Of a stretch of 64,000 nucleotides of DNA, positions 56,540-64,000 are shown one piece after another; position 1 is the first letter of the stretch, and the number at the start of each line of letters is the position of its first letter. The position numbers and the translations under genes were made by a program. Below the pieces are notes generated by a model that was not told where the DNA came from, did not search any database, and saw only the letters and a list, made by a program, of their open reading frames with translations. This DNA is from Saccharomonospora cyanea NA-134 (GTDB lineage Bacteria; Actinomycetota; Actinomycetes; Mycobacteriales; Pseudonocardiaceae): the NCBI RefSeq assembly GCF_000244975.1, contig NZ_CM001440.1, forward strand, positions 2,774,325 through 2,838,324, read 5' to 3'.

Positions 56540-57854
56540 ATCGGCTCGCGGTCTCATCGACTCGATAGCGACGCGGTTCACCGAGTGGCTGCCCGAGACC
56601 CCGGGCGGGGCTTTCGTGGACGGACCGATCGGCTGGCGCGGCTACGACGACGCGCGGGCCCGGGCGGCCGAGCGCACGGGCGAGCCGGAGTCGGTGGTGT
56701 GCGGCAGCGCGACGATCGGGGACACCGAGGTCGCGCTCGTGGTGTTCGAGTTCGGCTTCCTCGGCGGTTCGATCGGTGAGGCCGTGGGTCACCGGGTGGC
56801 GCTGACGTTCCAGCGTGCGCGGCAGCGGCGACTTCCGGTGGTGTCACTGATCGCGACCGGCGGCAGCCGGATGCAGGAGGGCATGCGCGCCCTGACCCAG
56901 CTCCACGTGCTGGCCCGTGAGGTCGCGGCCACGAGGGTGGCCGGGCTGCCCCAGGTGTCCGTGCTGTGTGATCCCACGACCGGTGGCGGGTGGGCCACGC
57001 TCGGTGCCGGCGCCGACGTGGTGCTGGCGCTGCCGGGCGCCCAGGTGGGGTTCGCCGGTTCGCGCGTGCGGCCCGGGGGCGACGCGAGCGCGTACACCGC
57101 CGAGGCGCACCGGGACACGGGGCAGGTCGACCAGATCGTCGAGCGGGGCCGCTTGCGAGACGCGCTGGCGCGGTGGTTGAGGCTGCTCACCACTCCGGCC
57201 CCGCGGGCGGCGGAGCCTCCGAGGGCGCTGGGCGGCGCGGGTTCATCCCGCACCGGTTGGGAGGCGGTCATCCGGGCCAGGGCGCCGGAACGGCCTCGCG
57301 CGGCGCGGTACCTGGACGCCTACTTCGCGTGGCGGGAGCCGGTCCGGGGGGACCGGGCCGGTGGTGTGGACGACGGGGTGCTGTGCGGGTTCGGGTGGCG
57401 GGACGGCGCCGCCGTCGCCTACGCCGCGCAGTGCGGCACGGCCACGCGCCCGGCCGGGTTCCGCACGGCGGCTCGCCTGGTGCGGATGGCCGACCGGCTC
57501 GGTGTCCCGGTGCTCACCCTCGTGGACACACCGGGTGCGGCGGCCGACGGAACCGCCGAACGCGACGGTGTGGGGCCCTCCATCGCGGCCCTGTTCGAGG
57601 CGATCGCCTCGGCGCGAGTCCCCGTGACGAGCGTGCTGATCGGGGAGGGTGGCTCGGGTGGAGCGCTGGCGTTCGCCGCGCCGGGCCGGCTGTGGGCCAC
57701 TCCGGACGGTTACTTCTCCGTCACGTCGCCGGAGGCCGCGGCGGCCATCCTCAAACGGAGCGCGCTCGAAGTCCCCGCGACGGCCGACGAGCTCCGGTTG
57801 CGCCCGGCCGATCTGGTGCGGCTCGGCATCGTGAGGGAGATCGTGCGTCCCTGA
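56532..57854 (+). CDS. Fused AccD-AccA-like carboxyltransferase in the malonate operon
   Basis: 440 aa from the ATG at 56532, overlapping matB. The first half resembles the beta (AccD) subunit of acetyl-CoA carboxylase carboxyltransferase: SLIATGGSRMQEGMRALTQL and a GVxFAGSRV-like segment. It lacks the N-terminal Cys4 zinc ribbon. The second half resembles the alpha (AccA) subunit: LTLVDTPGAAADGTAERDGV, VLIGEGGSGGALAFAAPGRL and YFSVTSPEAAAAILKR. The same fold is used by the biotin-independent malonate decarboxylase subunits MdcD/MdcE. In this operon it most likely removes the malonyl carboxyl group, replacing a classical MatA decarboxylase; direct acetyl-CoA carboxylation is the alternative. 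Confidence 0.8.
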   Translation: MAESARGLIDSIATRFTEWLPETPGGAFVDGPIGWRGYDDARARAAERTGEPESVVCGSATIGDTEVALVVFEFGFLGGSIGEAVGHRVALTFQRARQRRLPVVSLIATGGSRMQEGMRALTQLHVLAREVAATRVAGLPQVSVLCDPTTGGGWATLGAGADVVLALPGAQVGFAGSRVRPGGDASAYTAEAHRDTGQVDQIVERGRLRDALARWLRLLTTPAPRAAEPPRALGGAGSSRTGWEAVIRARAPERPRAARYLDAYFAWREPVRGDRAGGVDDGVLCGFGWRDGAAVAYAAQCGTATRPAGFRTAARLVRMADRLGVPVLTLVDTPGAAADGTAERDGVGPSIAALFEAIASARVPVTSVLIGEGGSGGALAFAAPGRLWATPDGYFSVTSPEAAAAILKRSALEVPATADELRLRPADLVRLGIVREIVRP

Positions 57855-57945
57855 ACGCCGTGCGTGGGATGGACCACGTCGTCACCTGCGTACACTGTCG
57901 CGACTATCGAAGTCCTCGACTACCCACAAGGTGAGGAGCGAGCGC

Positions 57946-59400
57946 ATGGACGCGCTGATGGAATCCATCGGCGAGGTGAACGACGTCTTCTGGACCTACC
58001 TCGTCATCCCGCTGCTGGTGATACTGGGGCTCTACTTCACCGTGCGCACCGCGGGTGTGCAGTTCCGGATGCTGCCCCAGATGATCCGGGATCTTCGCAG
58101 CAAGCCGGAGCGGGCCCAGGACGGCAAGAAGGCCGTCTCGTCGTTCCAGGCCTTCTCCATCTCCGCGGCGGCGCGCGTCGGCACGGGCAACGTGGCGGGC
58201 GTGGCGATCGCCATCGCCGTGGGCGGTCCGGGTGCGGTGTTCTGGATGTGGCTGATGGCGATCGTCGTCAGCTCGCTCGCGTTCGCGGAGTCCACGCTCG
58301 CGCAGTTGTTCAAGGTCCGCGACCGCTCCGGATACCGCGGTGGTCCCGCCTACTACATGCAGTACGGGCTCAACGCCCGGTGGCTGGGTGTGATCTTCGC
58401 GGTCGTCATCATCTTCACGTTCGGTTTCAGCTTCAACATGGTGCAGGCCCACAGTATCGCCGACGTCGTGTCGCACTCGGTGACCACCGCGACCGGCGCC
58501 GCGGAGGCCGAGGGCTGGCTGGCGCCGGTGGTCGGGCTGCTGCTGGTGGCTCTGGTGGGTGCCGTGGTGTTCGGCGGTGTGCGCCGCATCGCCCACGTCG
58601 CTCAGTTGACCGTGCCGTTCATGGCGCTGATCTACCTGCTCGTGGGTCTCGTCGTGGTGGGCATGAACCTGGAGAAGGTGCCCGAGGTGTTCGCCGACAT
58701 CGTCGGTTCGGCGTTCGGTTTCGAGCAGGTCGGCGGCGCTGCCGTGGGCACGGCGATAATGCAGGGCATCCGCCGCGGGTTGTTCTCGAACGAGGCGGGC
58801 ATGGGTTCCGCGCCCAACGCCGGTGCCAGCGCCGCGGTGAGTCACCCCGCCAAGCAGGGGCTGGCGCAGACCTTCGGCGTCTACTTCGACACGCTGATCG
58901 TGTGCTCCATCACGGCGTTCATCATCCTCGTTTCCGACCCCGTCTACGGCGAGGAGGTCGGCGCGTCGCTGACGCAGAGCGCGCTGGAGGCCAACCTCGG
59001 GGCGTGGGCCGTGCACCTGCTGACGGTCATCGTGTTCCTGCTCGCCTTCACCTCCGTGCTGGGCAACACGTTCTACGGTGAGGCCAACCTGCGGTTCCTC
59101 ACCGGCGACGACCGCGTGGTGCCGCTGTTCCGGCTCGCGGTGCTCGGCGTGTTGTTCCTGGGTGCGGTGAGTTCGCTGGAGGTGGTGTGGAGCCTCGCCG
59201 ACGTCACCATGGGCGTGATGGCGGTGGTGAACCTGCTCGCCGTGGCCCCGCTCGGGGCGCTCGTGGTGCGGCTGCTCAAGGACTACCAGCAGCAGCGCCG
59301 CAACGGCCTGGACCCGGTGTTCACGCGCGACACCATGTCGGACGTGCGCGGCATCCAGTGCTGGGAGAACGACCCGGAGCGGACCGCCGAGAAGGTGTGA
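57946..59400 (+). CDS. AGCS-family sodium:alanine/glycine symporter
   Basis: 484 aa from the ATG at 57946, with GAGGAG upstream. The AGCS signature is clear: FQAFSISAAARVGTGNVAGV, GGPGAVFWMWLMAI, GGPAYYMQYGLNARW, GIRRGLFSNEAGMGSAPNAG and VFLLAFTSVLGNTFYGEAN. About ten membrane spans are visible. It imports alanine or glycine with Na+. It follows the malonate operon by 91 bp, but there is no evident functional link. It ends at a strong terminator hairpin. Confidence 0.92.
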   Translation: MDALMESIGEVNDVFWTYLVIPLLVILGLYFTVRTAGVQFRMLPQMIRDLRSKPERAQDGKKAVSSFQAFSISAAARVGTGNVAGVAIAIAVGGPGAVFWMWLMAIVVSSLAFAESTLAQLFKVRDRSGYRGGPAYYMQYGLNARWLGVIFAVVIIFTFGFSFNMVQAHSIADVVSHSVTTATGAAEAEGWLAPVVGLLLVALVGAVVFGGVRRIAHVAQLTVPFMALIYLLVGLVVVGMNLEKVPEVFADIVGSAFGFEQVGGAAVGTAIMQGIRRGLFSNEAGMGSAPNAGASAAVSHPAKQGLAQTFGVYFDTLIVCSITAFIILVSDPVYGEEVGASLTQSALEANLGAWAVHLLTVIVFLLAFTSVLGNTFYGEANLRFLTGDDRVVPLFRLAVLGVLFLGAVSSLEVVWSLADVTMGVMAVVNLLAVAPLGALVVRLLKDYQQQRRNGLDPVFTRDTMSDVRGIQCWENDPERTAEKV

Positions 59401-59408
59401 CGACCGGG

Positions 59409-59453
59409 CCCGTCGGGCGGGCGAGGGGATCAGCCCCTCGCCCGCCCGACGGG
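59409..59453. terminator. Bidirectional terminator, 20-bp perfect stem
   Basis: The arms 59409-59428 and 59434-59453 are perfect complements with a 5-base loop, between the convergent AGCS and APC genes. The loop and one arm contain the APC stop codon. Confidence 0.85.
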
Positions 59454-60890
59454 TGTCACGTCCGGAAGGCCCTTGCGGGCGACCCGGCGTTTGGCGATCT
59501 CGTACGTCGCCCCGTGGACGGCGAGCAGCGCCACCGTGGCGATGAGCCCGGCGTAGGCCGTGCCGCTGTCGAAGACCAGTGAGCAGAAGATCGCCGTGAG
59601 GACGGCCAGGCAGGCCCAGTCGGTGTAGGGGAAGCCGGGCATCCGGAAGTCGACCGACGCGATGGAGCCGTCCCGCACCCTCGCGCGGAAGCGCAGATGC
59701 GACACGAAGATCGCCATCCAGGCGAGAAGGATGCCCACCGACGCGGCGTCCAACGCGAGGAAGAACACCGACCCGGCGTCGGCGAACAGGATGAGCACCA
59801 CCCCGACCAGATACAGGAGGCTGGTGAACGCCAGCGCTCCCGTCGGCACTCCCCTGCGGTCGATCAACACGGTCGCCTTGGGAGCCGAGCCGTGGGCCGC
59901 GAGGTTACGTAGCAACCGGATCGTCGCGTAGAGGGCGGCGTTGACACCGGACAGCGAGGCACTCAACACCACCAGGTTCATGATGCCGCCGAGATAGGGG
60001 ACGCCGAGGCTCGACAGCGCCGTGACGAACGGCGACTCGTCACCGCTGTAGTGGTCGGTGGGCAGCAGCATCGACAGCACCAGCACCGACCCGATGTAGA
60101 ACAGGCCGAGTCGGAACACCACGCCGCGCACGGCCTTGGGCATCGACCTCGCGGCGTCCTTCGCCTCACCGGCCGCCGTGGCGGTCACCTCCACGGCGGA
60201 GAACGAGAACACCACCGCCTGCATCACCAGAACGACCGGCCACACCCCGTGAGGCAGGAACCCGCCCTCCCACAGGTTCGTCACACTCGCCTCGGGTGCG
60301 CCCGAGCCACCGAACAGCACCACGAGCACACCGGTGACCAGGAACAGCACGATCGCGATCACCTTGATCGCCGCCGCCGCACTCTCGATCAGCCCGAACG
60401 CGCGCACGGTCAACACGTTCGTGCCGAACACCAGGCACAGCGCCACCAGCGGTGACAGCCACGCGGGCGCGTCCGGGAACCAGTAGGCGGTGTAGACGCC
60501 GACGGCGGAGATCTCGGCGATGCCGACCAGCACCGCGACGGTCACGTAGATCCAGCCCGTCAGGTGCGCGAACCTCGGCCCCACGAACTCCCGCGCGTAG
60601 GAGACGAAGCCACCGGTCGCCGGCCGGTACACCGTCATCTCACCCAGTGCCCGCATCAGCAGATACACGAGCGCCCCGACCACCAGGTACGACAGGATCA
60701 GGCCGGGACCGACCGAACTCAGCTGCTCACCGAGTCCGAGGAAGAGCCCCACACCCACCGCGCCACCGAACGCGATCATCTGCAGTTGCAGGTGCGACAG
60801 GGATCTCCGATACCCGACCTCGCCGCGCTCCTCGTAGGCGGTCGCCGCCGGCTCCTCGTCGGGCGTGGCGGAATCGGTGTTCGCGGACAT
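59430..60890 (-). CDS. APC-family amino-acid permease
   Basis: 486 aa from the ATG at 60890 with AGGAG upstream. Twelve membrane spans are visible. Amino-acid permease motifs are MIAFGGAVGVGLFLGLGEQL in helix 1, RALGEMTVYRPATGGFVSYA, and TATAAGEAKDAARSMPKAVR after helix 6, as in GabP/AnsP-type proton symporters. Substrate is unknown, probably a neutral or amide amino acid. It is convergent with the AGCS gene and shares its terminator. Confidence 0.9.
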   Translation of the reverse strand: MSANTDSATPDEEPAATAYEERGEVGYRRSLSHLQLQMIAFGGAVGVGLFLGLGEQLSSVGPGLILSYLVVGALVYLLMRALGEMTVYRPATGGFVSYAREFVGPRFAHLTGWIYVTVAVLVGIAEISAVGVYTAYWFPDAPAWLSPLVALCLVFGTNVLTVRAFGLIESAAAAIKVIAIVLFLVTGVLVVLFGGSGAPEASVTNLWEGGFLPHGVWPVVLVMQAVVFSFSAVEVTATAAGEAKDAARSMPKAVRGVVFRLGLFYIGSVLVLSMLLPTDHYSGDESPFVTALSSLGVPYLGGIMNLVVLSASLSGVNAALYATIRLLRNLAAHGSAPKATVLIDRRGVPTGALAFTSLLYLVGVVLILFADAGSVFFLALDAASVGILLAWMAIFVSHLRFRARVRDGSIASVDFRMPGFPYTDWACLAVLTAIFCSLVFDSGTAYAGLIATVALLAVHGATYEIAKRRVARKGLPDVTPVGRARG

Positions 60891-61001
60891 GTCGCCGCTC
60901 CTTCCCCGTGTGCTCGCTCATGATCGCGGCGGGCCGACACATCATAGGAAGAACACCGAAAATCGGTTGCAGCGGACGCCCGCCCAGGCGACCGTCGACA
61001 C

Positions 61002-61565
61002 ATGCGTGTCTTCTGCGTCACGGAACGCATGGTGCTTCGCCGCTTCACCGCCGAGGACGGCGACGACTTGGCCGCGCTGCACGGCGACCCGGACGTGATG
61101 CGCTTCGTCGGCAACGGCAGGCCCGTGCCCGCCGAGGTGGTGCGTCGCCGGACCCTGCCGTCGCTGGTGTCGGACTACGACCGGCTCGGCGGGCTGGGCG
61201 TGTTCGCCGCCGAGTCCTCCTCGGACGGGGCGTTCCTCGGCTGGTTCGAGTTCCGGCCTTCCGAGGCCGACGCGCTCGACGACGTGGAGCTCGGATACCG
61301 GCTGCACCGCCGGTGCTGGGGCCGGGGTCTGGCCACCGAGGGGGCACAGGCACTGGTCCGTCTCGGGTTCACCGAGCTCGGTGTGCACCGGGTGTACGCC
61401 ACGACGATGGCGGTGAACCACGGCTCCCGCCGGGTGCTGGAGAAGACCGGACTGCGTCACGTGCGGACGTTCCACGAGGACTGGCCCGAGCCGATCCCCG
61501 GCTCCGAGCACGGCGACGTGGAGTACGAGCTGCTGAGGCAAGACAGCCGGGACTGGCGAGGCTGA
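61002..61565 (+). CDS. GNAT acetyltransferase, RimJ/RimL type
   Basis: 187 aa from the ATG at 61002. It has an acetyl-CoA-dependent GNAT fold: TERMVLRRFTAEDGDDLAAL at the start, VELGYRLHRRCWGRGLATEG (the pyrophosphate-binding Arg/Gln-x-x-Gly-x-Gly region) and YATTMAVNHGSRRVLEKTGL (the late helix). This group acetylates protein N-termini or small amines; the substrate here is unknown. It has no regulator next to it and may be monocistronic. Confidence 0.88.
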   Translation: MRVFCVTERMVLRRFTAEDGDDLAALHGDPDVMRFVGNGRPVPAEVVRRRTLPSLVSDYDRLGGLGVFAAESSSDGAFLGWFEFRPSEADALDDVELGYRLHRRCWGRGLATEGAQALVRLGFTELGVHRVYATTMAVNHGSRRVLEKTGLRHVRTFHEDWPEPIPGSEHGDVEYELLRQDSRDWRG

Positions 61566-61591
61566 CCGACTGCACGGGCTGTGTGCGGGCG

Positions 61592-62122
61592 TCAGCGGCG
61601 CCGGATGCGTCCCCACGGTTTCAGCACCGCCAGGGTCGTGGCGACGAGCAGGCCGGTCGTCGACACGATCGGCGGGAACAGCAGGGCCCGGGCGACGTCG
61701 GTCGCGGGCGCTCCGCCCGCCGCGCGGCCCTGTCCGGCCGCCTGCTCGACGGCGGGCCAGAGCAGGACGACCACGAGCGCCACGAAAACCACCGCGATGG
61801 CCAGCTTCACGACCACCCACCAGTAGCGCACGAGGCCGTAACGGGTGCCGAGTCCGAGTACGACTCCGCTGAGCAGGCAGCCGACTCCCGCGGCGAGCAG
61901 TGGCCACCCGGTGACGGCCGCCAGAGCGGTGTAGCACGCCGTGACCACGAACCGGTCGTCGGTCAGCCACGCGGTGGCCACGAGTACCGCCATGGCCACG
62001 TCGAGCCCGAGCCACACACCGGCCGTGACGATGTGGACCACGAGTGTGGTCTTCCTGGCCCGTCGGCCGAGCCTGCGCGGTGTCGCCGTGCCGGTGGCGG
62101 TCGGGGCGGCCGCGCGGGTCAT
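61592..62122 (-). CDS. DUF2269-like small membrane protein
   Basis: 176 aa from the ATG at 62122, overlapping the stop of the upstream oxidoreductase gene (ATGA). About four helices are visible (TLVVHIVTAGVWLGLDVAMA; TGWPLLAAGVGCLLSGVVLG; WWVVVKLAIAVVFVALVVVL; VSTTGLLVATTLAVLKPWGR). The VHIVTAGVWLG and WWVVVKL features match small integral-membrane families (DUF2269-like). Function is unknown. Translational coupling to an F420-type oxidoreductase suggests a shared process. Confidence 0.75.
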   Translation of the reverse strand: MTRAAAPTATGTATPRRLGRRARKTTLVVHIVTAGVWLGLDVAMAVLVATAWLTDDRFVVTACYTALAAVTGWPLLAAGVGCLLSGVVLGLGTRYGLVRYWWVVVKLAIAVVFVALVVVLLWPAVEQAAGQGRAAGGAPATDVARALLFPPIVSTTGLLVATTLAVLKPWGRIRRR

Positions 62123-62994
62123 CGCCGCCTCCCCAGCGACTCGACCACGTCCGCGAGCACGCCCACGGCCTGCTCGGTCCACAGGCCGTCCGCGAGCACG
62201 ACGACGTGCTCGGCACCCAGTTCCCGTAGCGCCTGGCATCGCCGCGTGAACGCCTCGGGGGTCTCCCCCGGTTCGAGTCGGGTACTGACCGTGACCTCGA
62301 TGTCGTCGACGTCGCGGCCCTGGGTCCTGCAGTGCTCCGCCAGCGTCTCCAGCTTGTGTCGCAGTGTCCGCCCGCCGTCGGGGATGTCGAAGAGGTTGCA
62401 CGCGTCCGCGTAACGGGCCACCAGCCGCAGCGTGCGCTGCTCTCCCATGCCGCCGACGAGGATCGGCGGATGCGGCCGCGACAGGGGCGGCGGGCTGCAC
62501 ACGGCGCGGTCGAGCCGGTGGTAGCGGCCGGGGAAGGGCGTGTCGTCGCCCGACCACATGTGCAGAGCCAGCCGAAGCAGTTCGTCGAGCCGGTCGAACC
62601 GCTCGGCGACGGGCGGTAACGGCAGTCCCATCGTCTGTGCCTCCGCCTTGTGGTATCCGGCACCGACGCCGAACCACGCCCGTCCTCCGGACAGCACGTC
62701 GAGGGTCGTCACGGCCTTCACGAGCACGCTGGGCTGCCGGTAGGTGACGGGGGTGACCATGGCACCGAGGCGGACGGTGCGGGTCTGCGCGGCCAGAAAC
62801 CCCAGCGTCGTGTACGCCTCGAGCATGGCCTCGTCCGGGTTGTCGGCGGGATCCCCCTGGACCAGGTGGTCGGTGACCCACACCGTGTCGAGGCCCGCGT
62901 CCTCCGCGGCTCGCGCCACACCGGCCAGGTGCCGGGCCAGCTCGGCGGGCCCACCAGGCACCGAATAGTCGGTGAGCGCCATGCTGATACGCAT
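62119..62994 (-). CDS. LLM-class F420-dependent oxidoreductase
   Basis: 291 aa from the ATG at 62994. It is a luciferase-like (beta/alpha)8 protein: LAGVARAAEDAGLDTVWVTD, LGAMVTPVTYRQPSVLVKAV, RAWFGVGAGYHKAEAQTMGL and PILVGGMGEQRTLRLVARYA are typical of actinobacterial F420 enzymes rather than bacterial luciferase. The substrate is unknown. It is divergent from a MarR gene with repeated operator-like sequence between them. Confidence 0.88.
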   Translation of the reverse strand: MRISMALTDYSVPGGPAELARHLAGVARAAEDAGLDTVWVTDHLVQGDPADNPDEAMLEAYTTLGFLAAQTRTVRLGAMVTPVTYRQPSVLVKAVTTLDVLSGGRAWFGVGAGYHKAEAQTMGLPLPPVAERFDRLDELLRLALHMWSGDDTPFPGRYHRLDRAVCSPPPLSRPHPPILVGGMGEQRTLRLVARYADACNLFDIPDGGRTLRHKLETLAEHCRTQGRDVDDIEVTVSTRLEPGETPEAFTRRCQALRELGAEHVVVLADGLWTEQAVGVLADVVESLGRRR

Positions 62995-63004
62995 ACCACC
63001 GACG

Positions 63005-63050
63005 TTAGGTACCGAACCGTTAGGCGTCAATTTATTAGGTTACGAACGGT
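63005..63050. promoter_or_regulatory. MarR-type repeat operators
   Basis: TTAGGTACCGAACCGT at 63005 and TTAGGTTACGAACGGT at 63035 match at 13 of 16 positions, 30 bases apart, between the divergent oxidoreductase and MarR genes. Confidence 0.6.
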
Positions 63051-63069
63051 GGTGGGTACACTGATCGTC

Positions 63070-63579
63070 ATGCCGGTACCCCCACACGGCCCCCCGCTCG
63101 GACTGCGCCTCGCCCGCACGGCCAAGGCGGTGAGTCAGGCGTTCGACGACGCGCTCGCCGAGGTCGGAGGGTCGAGACCCGCGTGGCTCATCCTCATGTC
63201 ACTGAAGGCGGGCTCGGGCGCCAGCCAGCGCCACCTCGCCGACACCATCGGCATCCGCGGAGCGACGCTCACCCAACACCTGACGAACCTGGAGGAACGT
63301 GGGCTGCTCACGCGGCGGCGCGACCCCGGGAACCGGCGGGTGCACCTCGTCGAACTCACGGCGGAGGGGGAAGCCGCCTTCCGACGGATGCGTGACGCCG
63401 CCGTGGCGTTCGACCGACGGCTGCACTCGGGCCTCGACTCGGAGCAGACGGACAAGCTGGAGGCGCTTCTCGATCGGTTGCGTGACAACGTCACCCGTGA
63501 TCCGGCCCCCGCCGATGGCCGGCGGGGGCCGGATCACGACGGTTACCGGCGCGGGGCGAACACGCCCAGTGCGTCGTAG
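63070..63579 (+). CDS. MarR-family regulator
   Basis: 169 aa from the ATG at 63070. A winged-helix core (AWLILMSLKAGSGASQRHLA; DTIGIRGATLTQHLTNLEER; the wing LLTRRRDPGNRRVHLVELTA) lies between helical dimerisation ends, as in MarR. The final ~25 residues (after DNVTRDPAPADG) lie inside a terminator hairpin and are probably not conserved. It likely controls itself and the divergent oxidoreductase/membrane operon. Its 3' end overlaps the last 37 bases of the minus-strand frame that ends at 63543. Confidence 0.88.
   Translation: MPVPPHGPPLGLRLARTAKAVSQAFDDALAEVGGSRPAWLILMSLKAGSGASQRHLADTIGIRGATLTQHLTNLEERGLLTRRRDPGNRRVHLVELTAEGEAAFRRMRDAAVAFDRRLHSGLDSEQTDKLEALLDRLRDNVTRDPAPADGRRGPDHDGYRRGANTPSAS
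63496..63538. terminator. Bidirectional terminator, 18-bp perfect stem
   Basis: The arms 63496-63513 and 63521-63538 are perfect complements with a 7-base loop. It sits inside the 3' end of the MarR gene and 5 bases past the minus-strand stop at 63543. Confidence 0.8.
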
Positions 63580-64000
63580 GCGTGCCAGGAGCCCTCTCCC
63601 CTGTGCGGGGTGAGGACGTGCTCGCCCGCCCGCAACGCACCGGCGGGCTGTGGTGGTGCCGCGTGGATACCGGCACGGGTGTCGATCAACCAGATCGCCC
63701 GCGGTAGGACGGCCGTGGCTGCTTCCGGCTACGCGGGCCGCCCGCCGGTCACACCGATGTCACCGACGAACACCGATCCGCCTCCTTCGCCGTCGAACAC
63801 GAGTTCCACGGAGGTCAACTCCTCGGGGGAGAACGCCGGGTTGTGCCTCGTCATGCTCTCCACGGGAACGCGGTGGGTCTGCGGCACGGGTTCGGTCACC
63901 GGCAGCGTGTGCAGCCATGGGGCAACGAGGTACTGTCCCGGTACTGCGGTGTGCAGTGGCCGCACGTCGGCCAGCGGCACGGCGGCGTGTTCCCCGGTCG
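63543..64000 (-). pseudogene. 3' end of an unidentified gene, interrupted by an in-frame amber
   Basis: On the minus strand the frame enters from beyond the window and reads through PVESMTRHNPAFSPEELTSV and ELVFDGEGGGSVFVGDIGVT to a TAG at 63729-63731. The same frame then stays open for 61 more codons with sensible composition (AIWLIDTRAGIHAAPPQPAG; EGSWHAYDALGVFAPRR) to a TAA at 63543, immediately followed by a strong terminator. The text before the TAG resembles beta-sandwich ends of secreted hydrolases. Either the gene really ends at the TAG or a nonsense mutation split it. Family not identified. Confidence 0.5.

Noticed and set aside
53669-56581. A 970-codon minus-strand frame across matC and matB
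   Set aside because: Composition is low-complexity (Arg, His, Gly) and it covers two genes with clear motifs on the other strand.
62255-62285. A tRNA T-loop-like GGTTCGAGTC
   Set aside because: It is in the coding sequence of the F420-type oxidoreductase, and no acceptor stem or anticodon arm can be drawn around it.

Overview
The window reads as chromosomal DNA of a high-GC actinobacterium, most likely Pseudonocardiaceae-like. The reasons are strongly GC-biased codon use, many GTG starts with GGAGG-type ribosome sites, an InhA-type enoyl-ACP reductase, an F420-type LLM oxidoreductase, paired CNNM/CorC proteins, and DasR-like operators. The genus is inference. No rRNA, tRNA or CRISPR array was seen.

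1-9.6 kb: a same-strand run that starts outside the window. It holds dabB (3' part) and dabA (inorganic carbon/proton coupling), an unrecognised 199-aa protein, NADP-type isocitrate dehydrogenase, dihydroxy-acid dehydratase (ilvD), an InhA/FabI-type enoyl reductase and a BioD-like dethiobiotin synthetase. These link bicarbonate supply to TCA, branched-chain, fatty-acid and biotin metabolism. Such enzymes normally sit in separate housekeeping operons, so these may be accessory second copies.

9.6-16.7 kb: a decayed mobile region. It holds a PAPS-reductase-family C-terminal fragment, a frameshifted tyrosine-integrase C-terminus, an intact small HTH protein, a protein made of 26 CxxC motifs (13 predicted zinc ribbons), a Tn3-type transposase cut off by an IS3-like element with a frameshifted orfB, and a uracil-DNA-glycosylase-like gene whose 3' end now runs into the IS.

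16.7-25.3 kb: a polysaccharide (pectin-like) block. On the minus strand are two secreted GH28-type beta-helix enzymes and a Tm-1-like/TIM-barrel gene pair. Divergent on the plus strand is a Tat-exported (alpha/alpha)6 glycosidase. LacI-type palindromes fill the divergent promoter region.

25.4-35.8 kb: a GAF-domain regulator divergent from an NTF2-fused flavin monooxygenase, an MFS exporter, a frameshifted YciI gene, small membrane proteins, a zinc-finger/coiled-coil protein, a GH114-like lipoprotein, and an Lrp regulator divergent from azlCD (branched-chain amino-acid export).

35.8-44.1 kb: a secreted GH84 beta-N-acetylglucosaminidase with DasR-like sites upstream, a secreted calcineurin-type phosphoesterase, and two overlapping CNNM/CBS membrane proteins. 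A 19-bp motif occurs upstream of both secreted-enzyme genes.

44.4-52.8 kb: regulator/target pairs with visible operators. These are MerR/aldo-keto reductase, Rrf2/NmrA-type reductase (with a tyrosine recombinase overlapping the Rrf2 stop), TetR/FAD monooxygenase and DeoR/MFS.

52.8-57.9 kb: a malonate-use locus with a FadR-type GntR regulator, MatC-like carrier, MatB-like malonyl-CoA synthetase and a fused AccD-AccA-like carboxyltransferase in place of a classical malonyl-CoA decarboxylase.

57.9-64 kb: an AGCS symporter and an APC permease sharing a 20-bp terminator stem, a GNAT acetyltransferase, a membrane protein coupled to an F420-type oxidoreductase, a divergent MarR regulator, and the 3' end of a minus-strand gene split by an in-frame amber codon.
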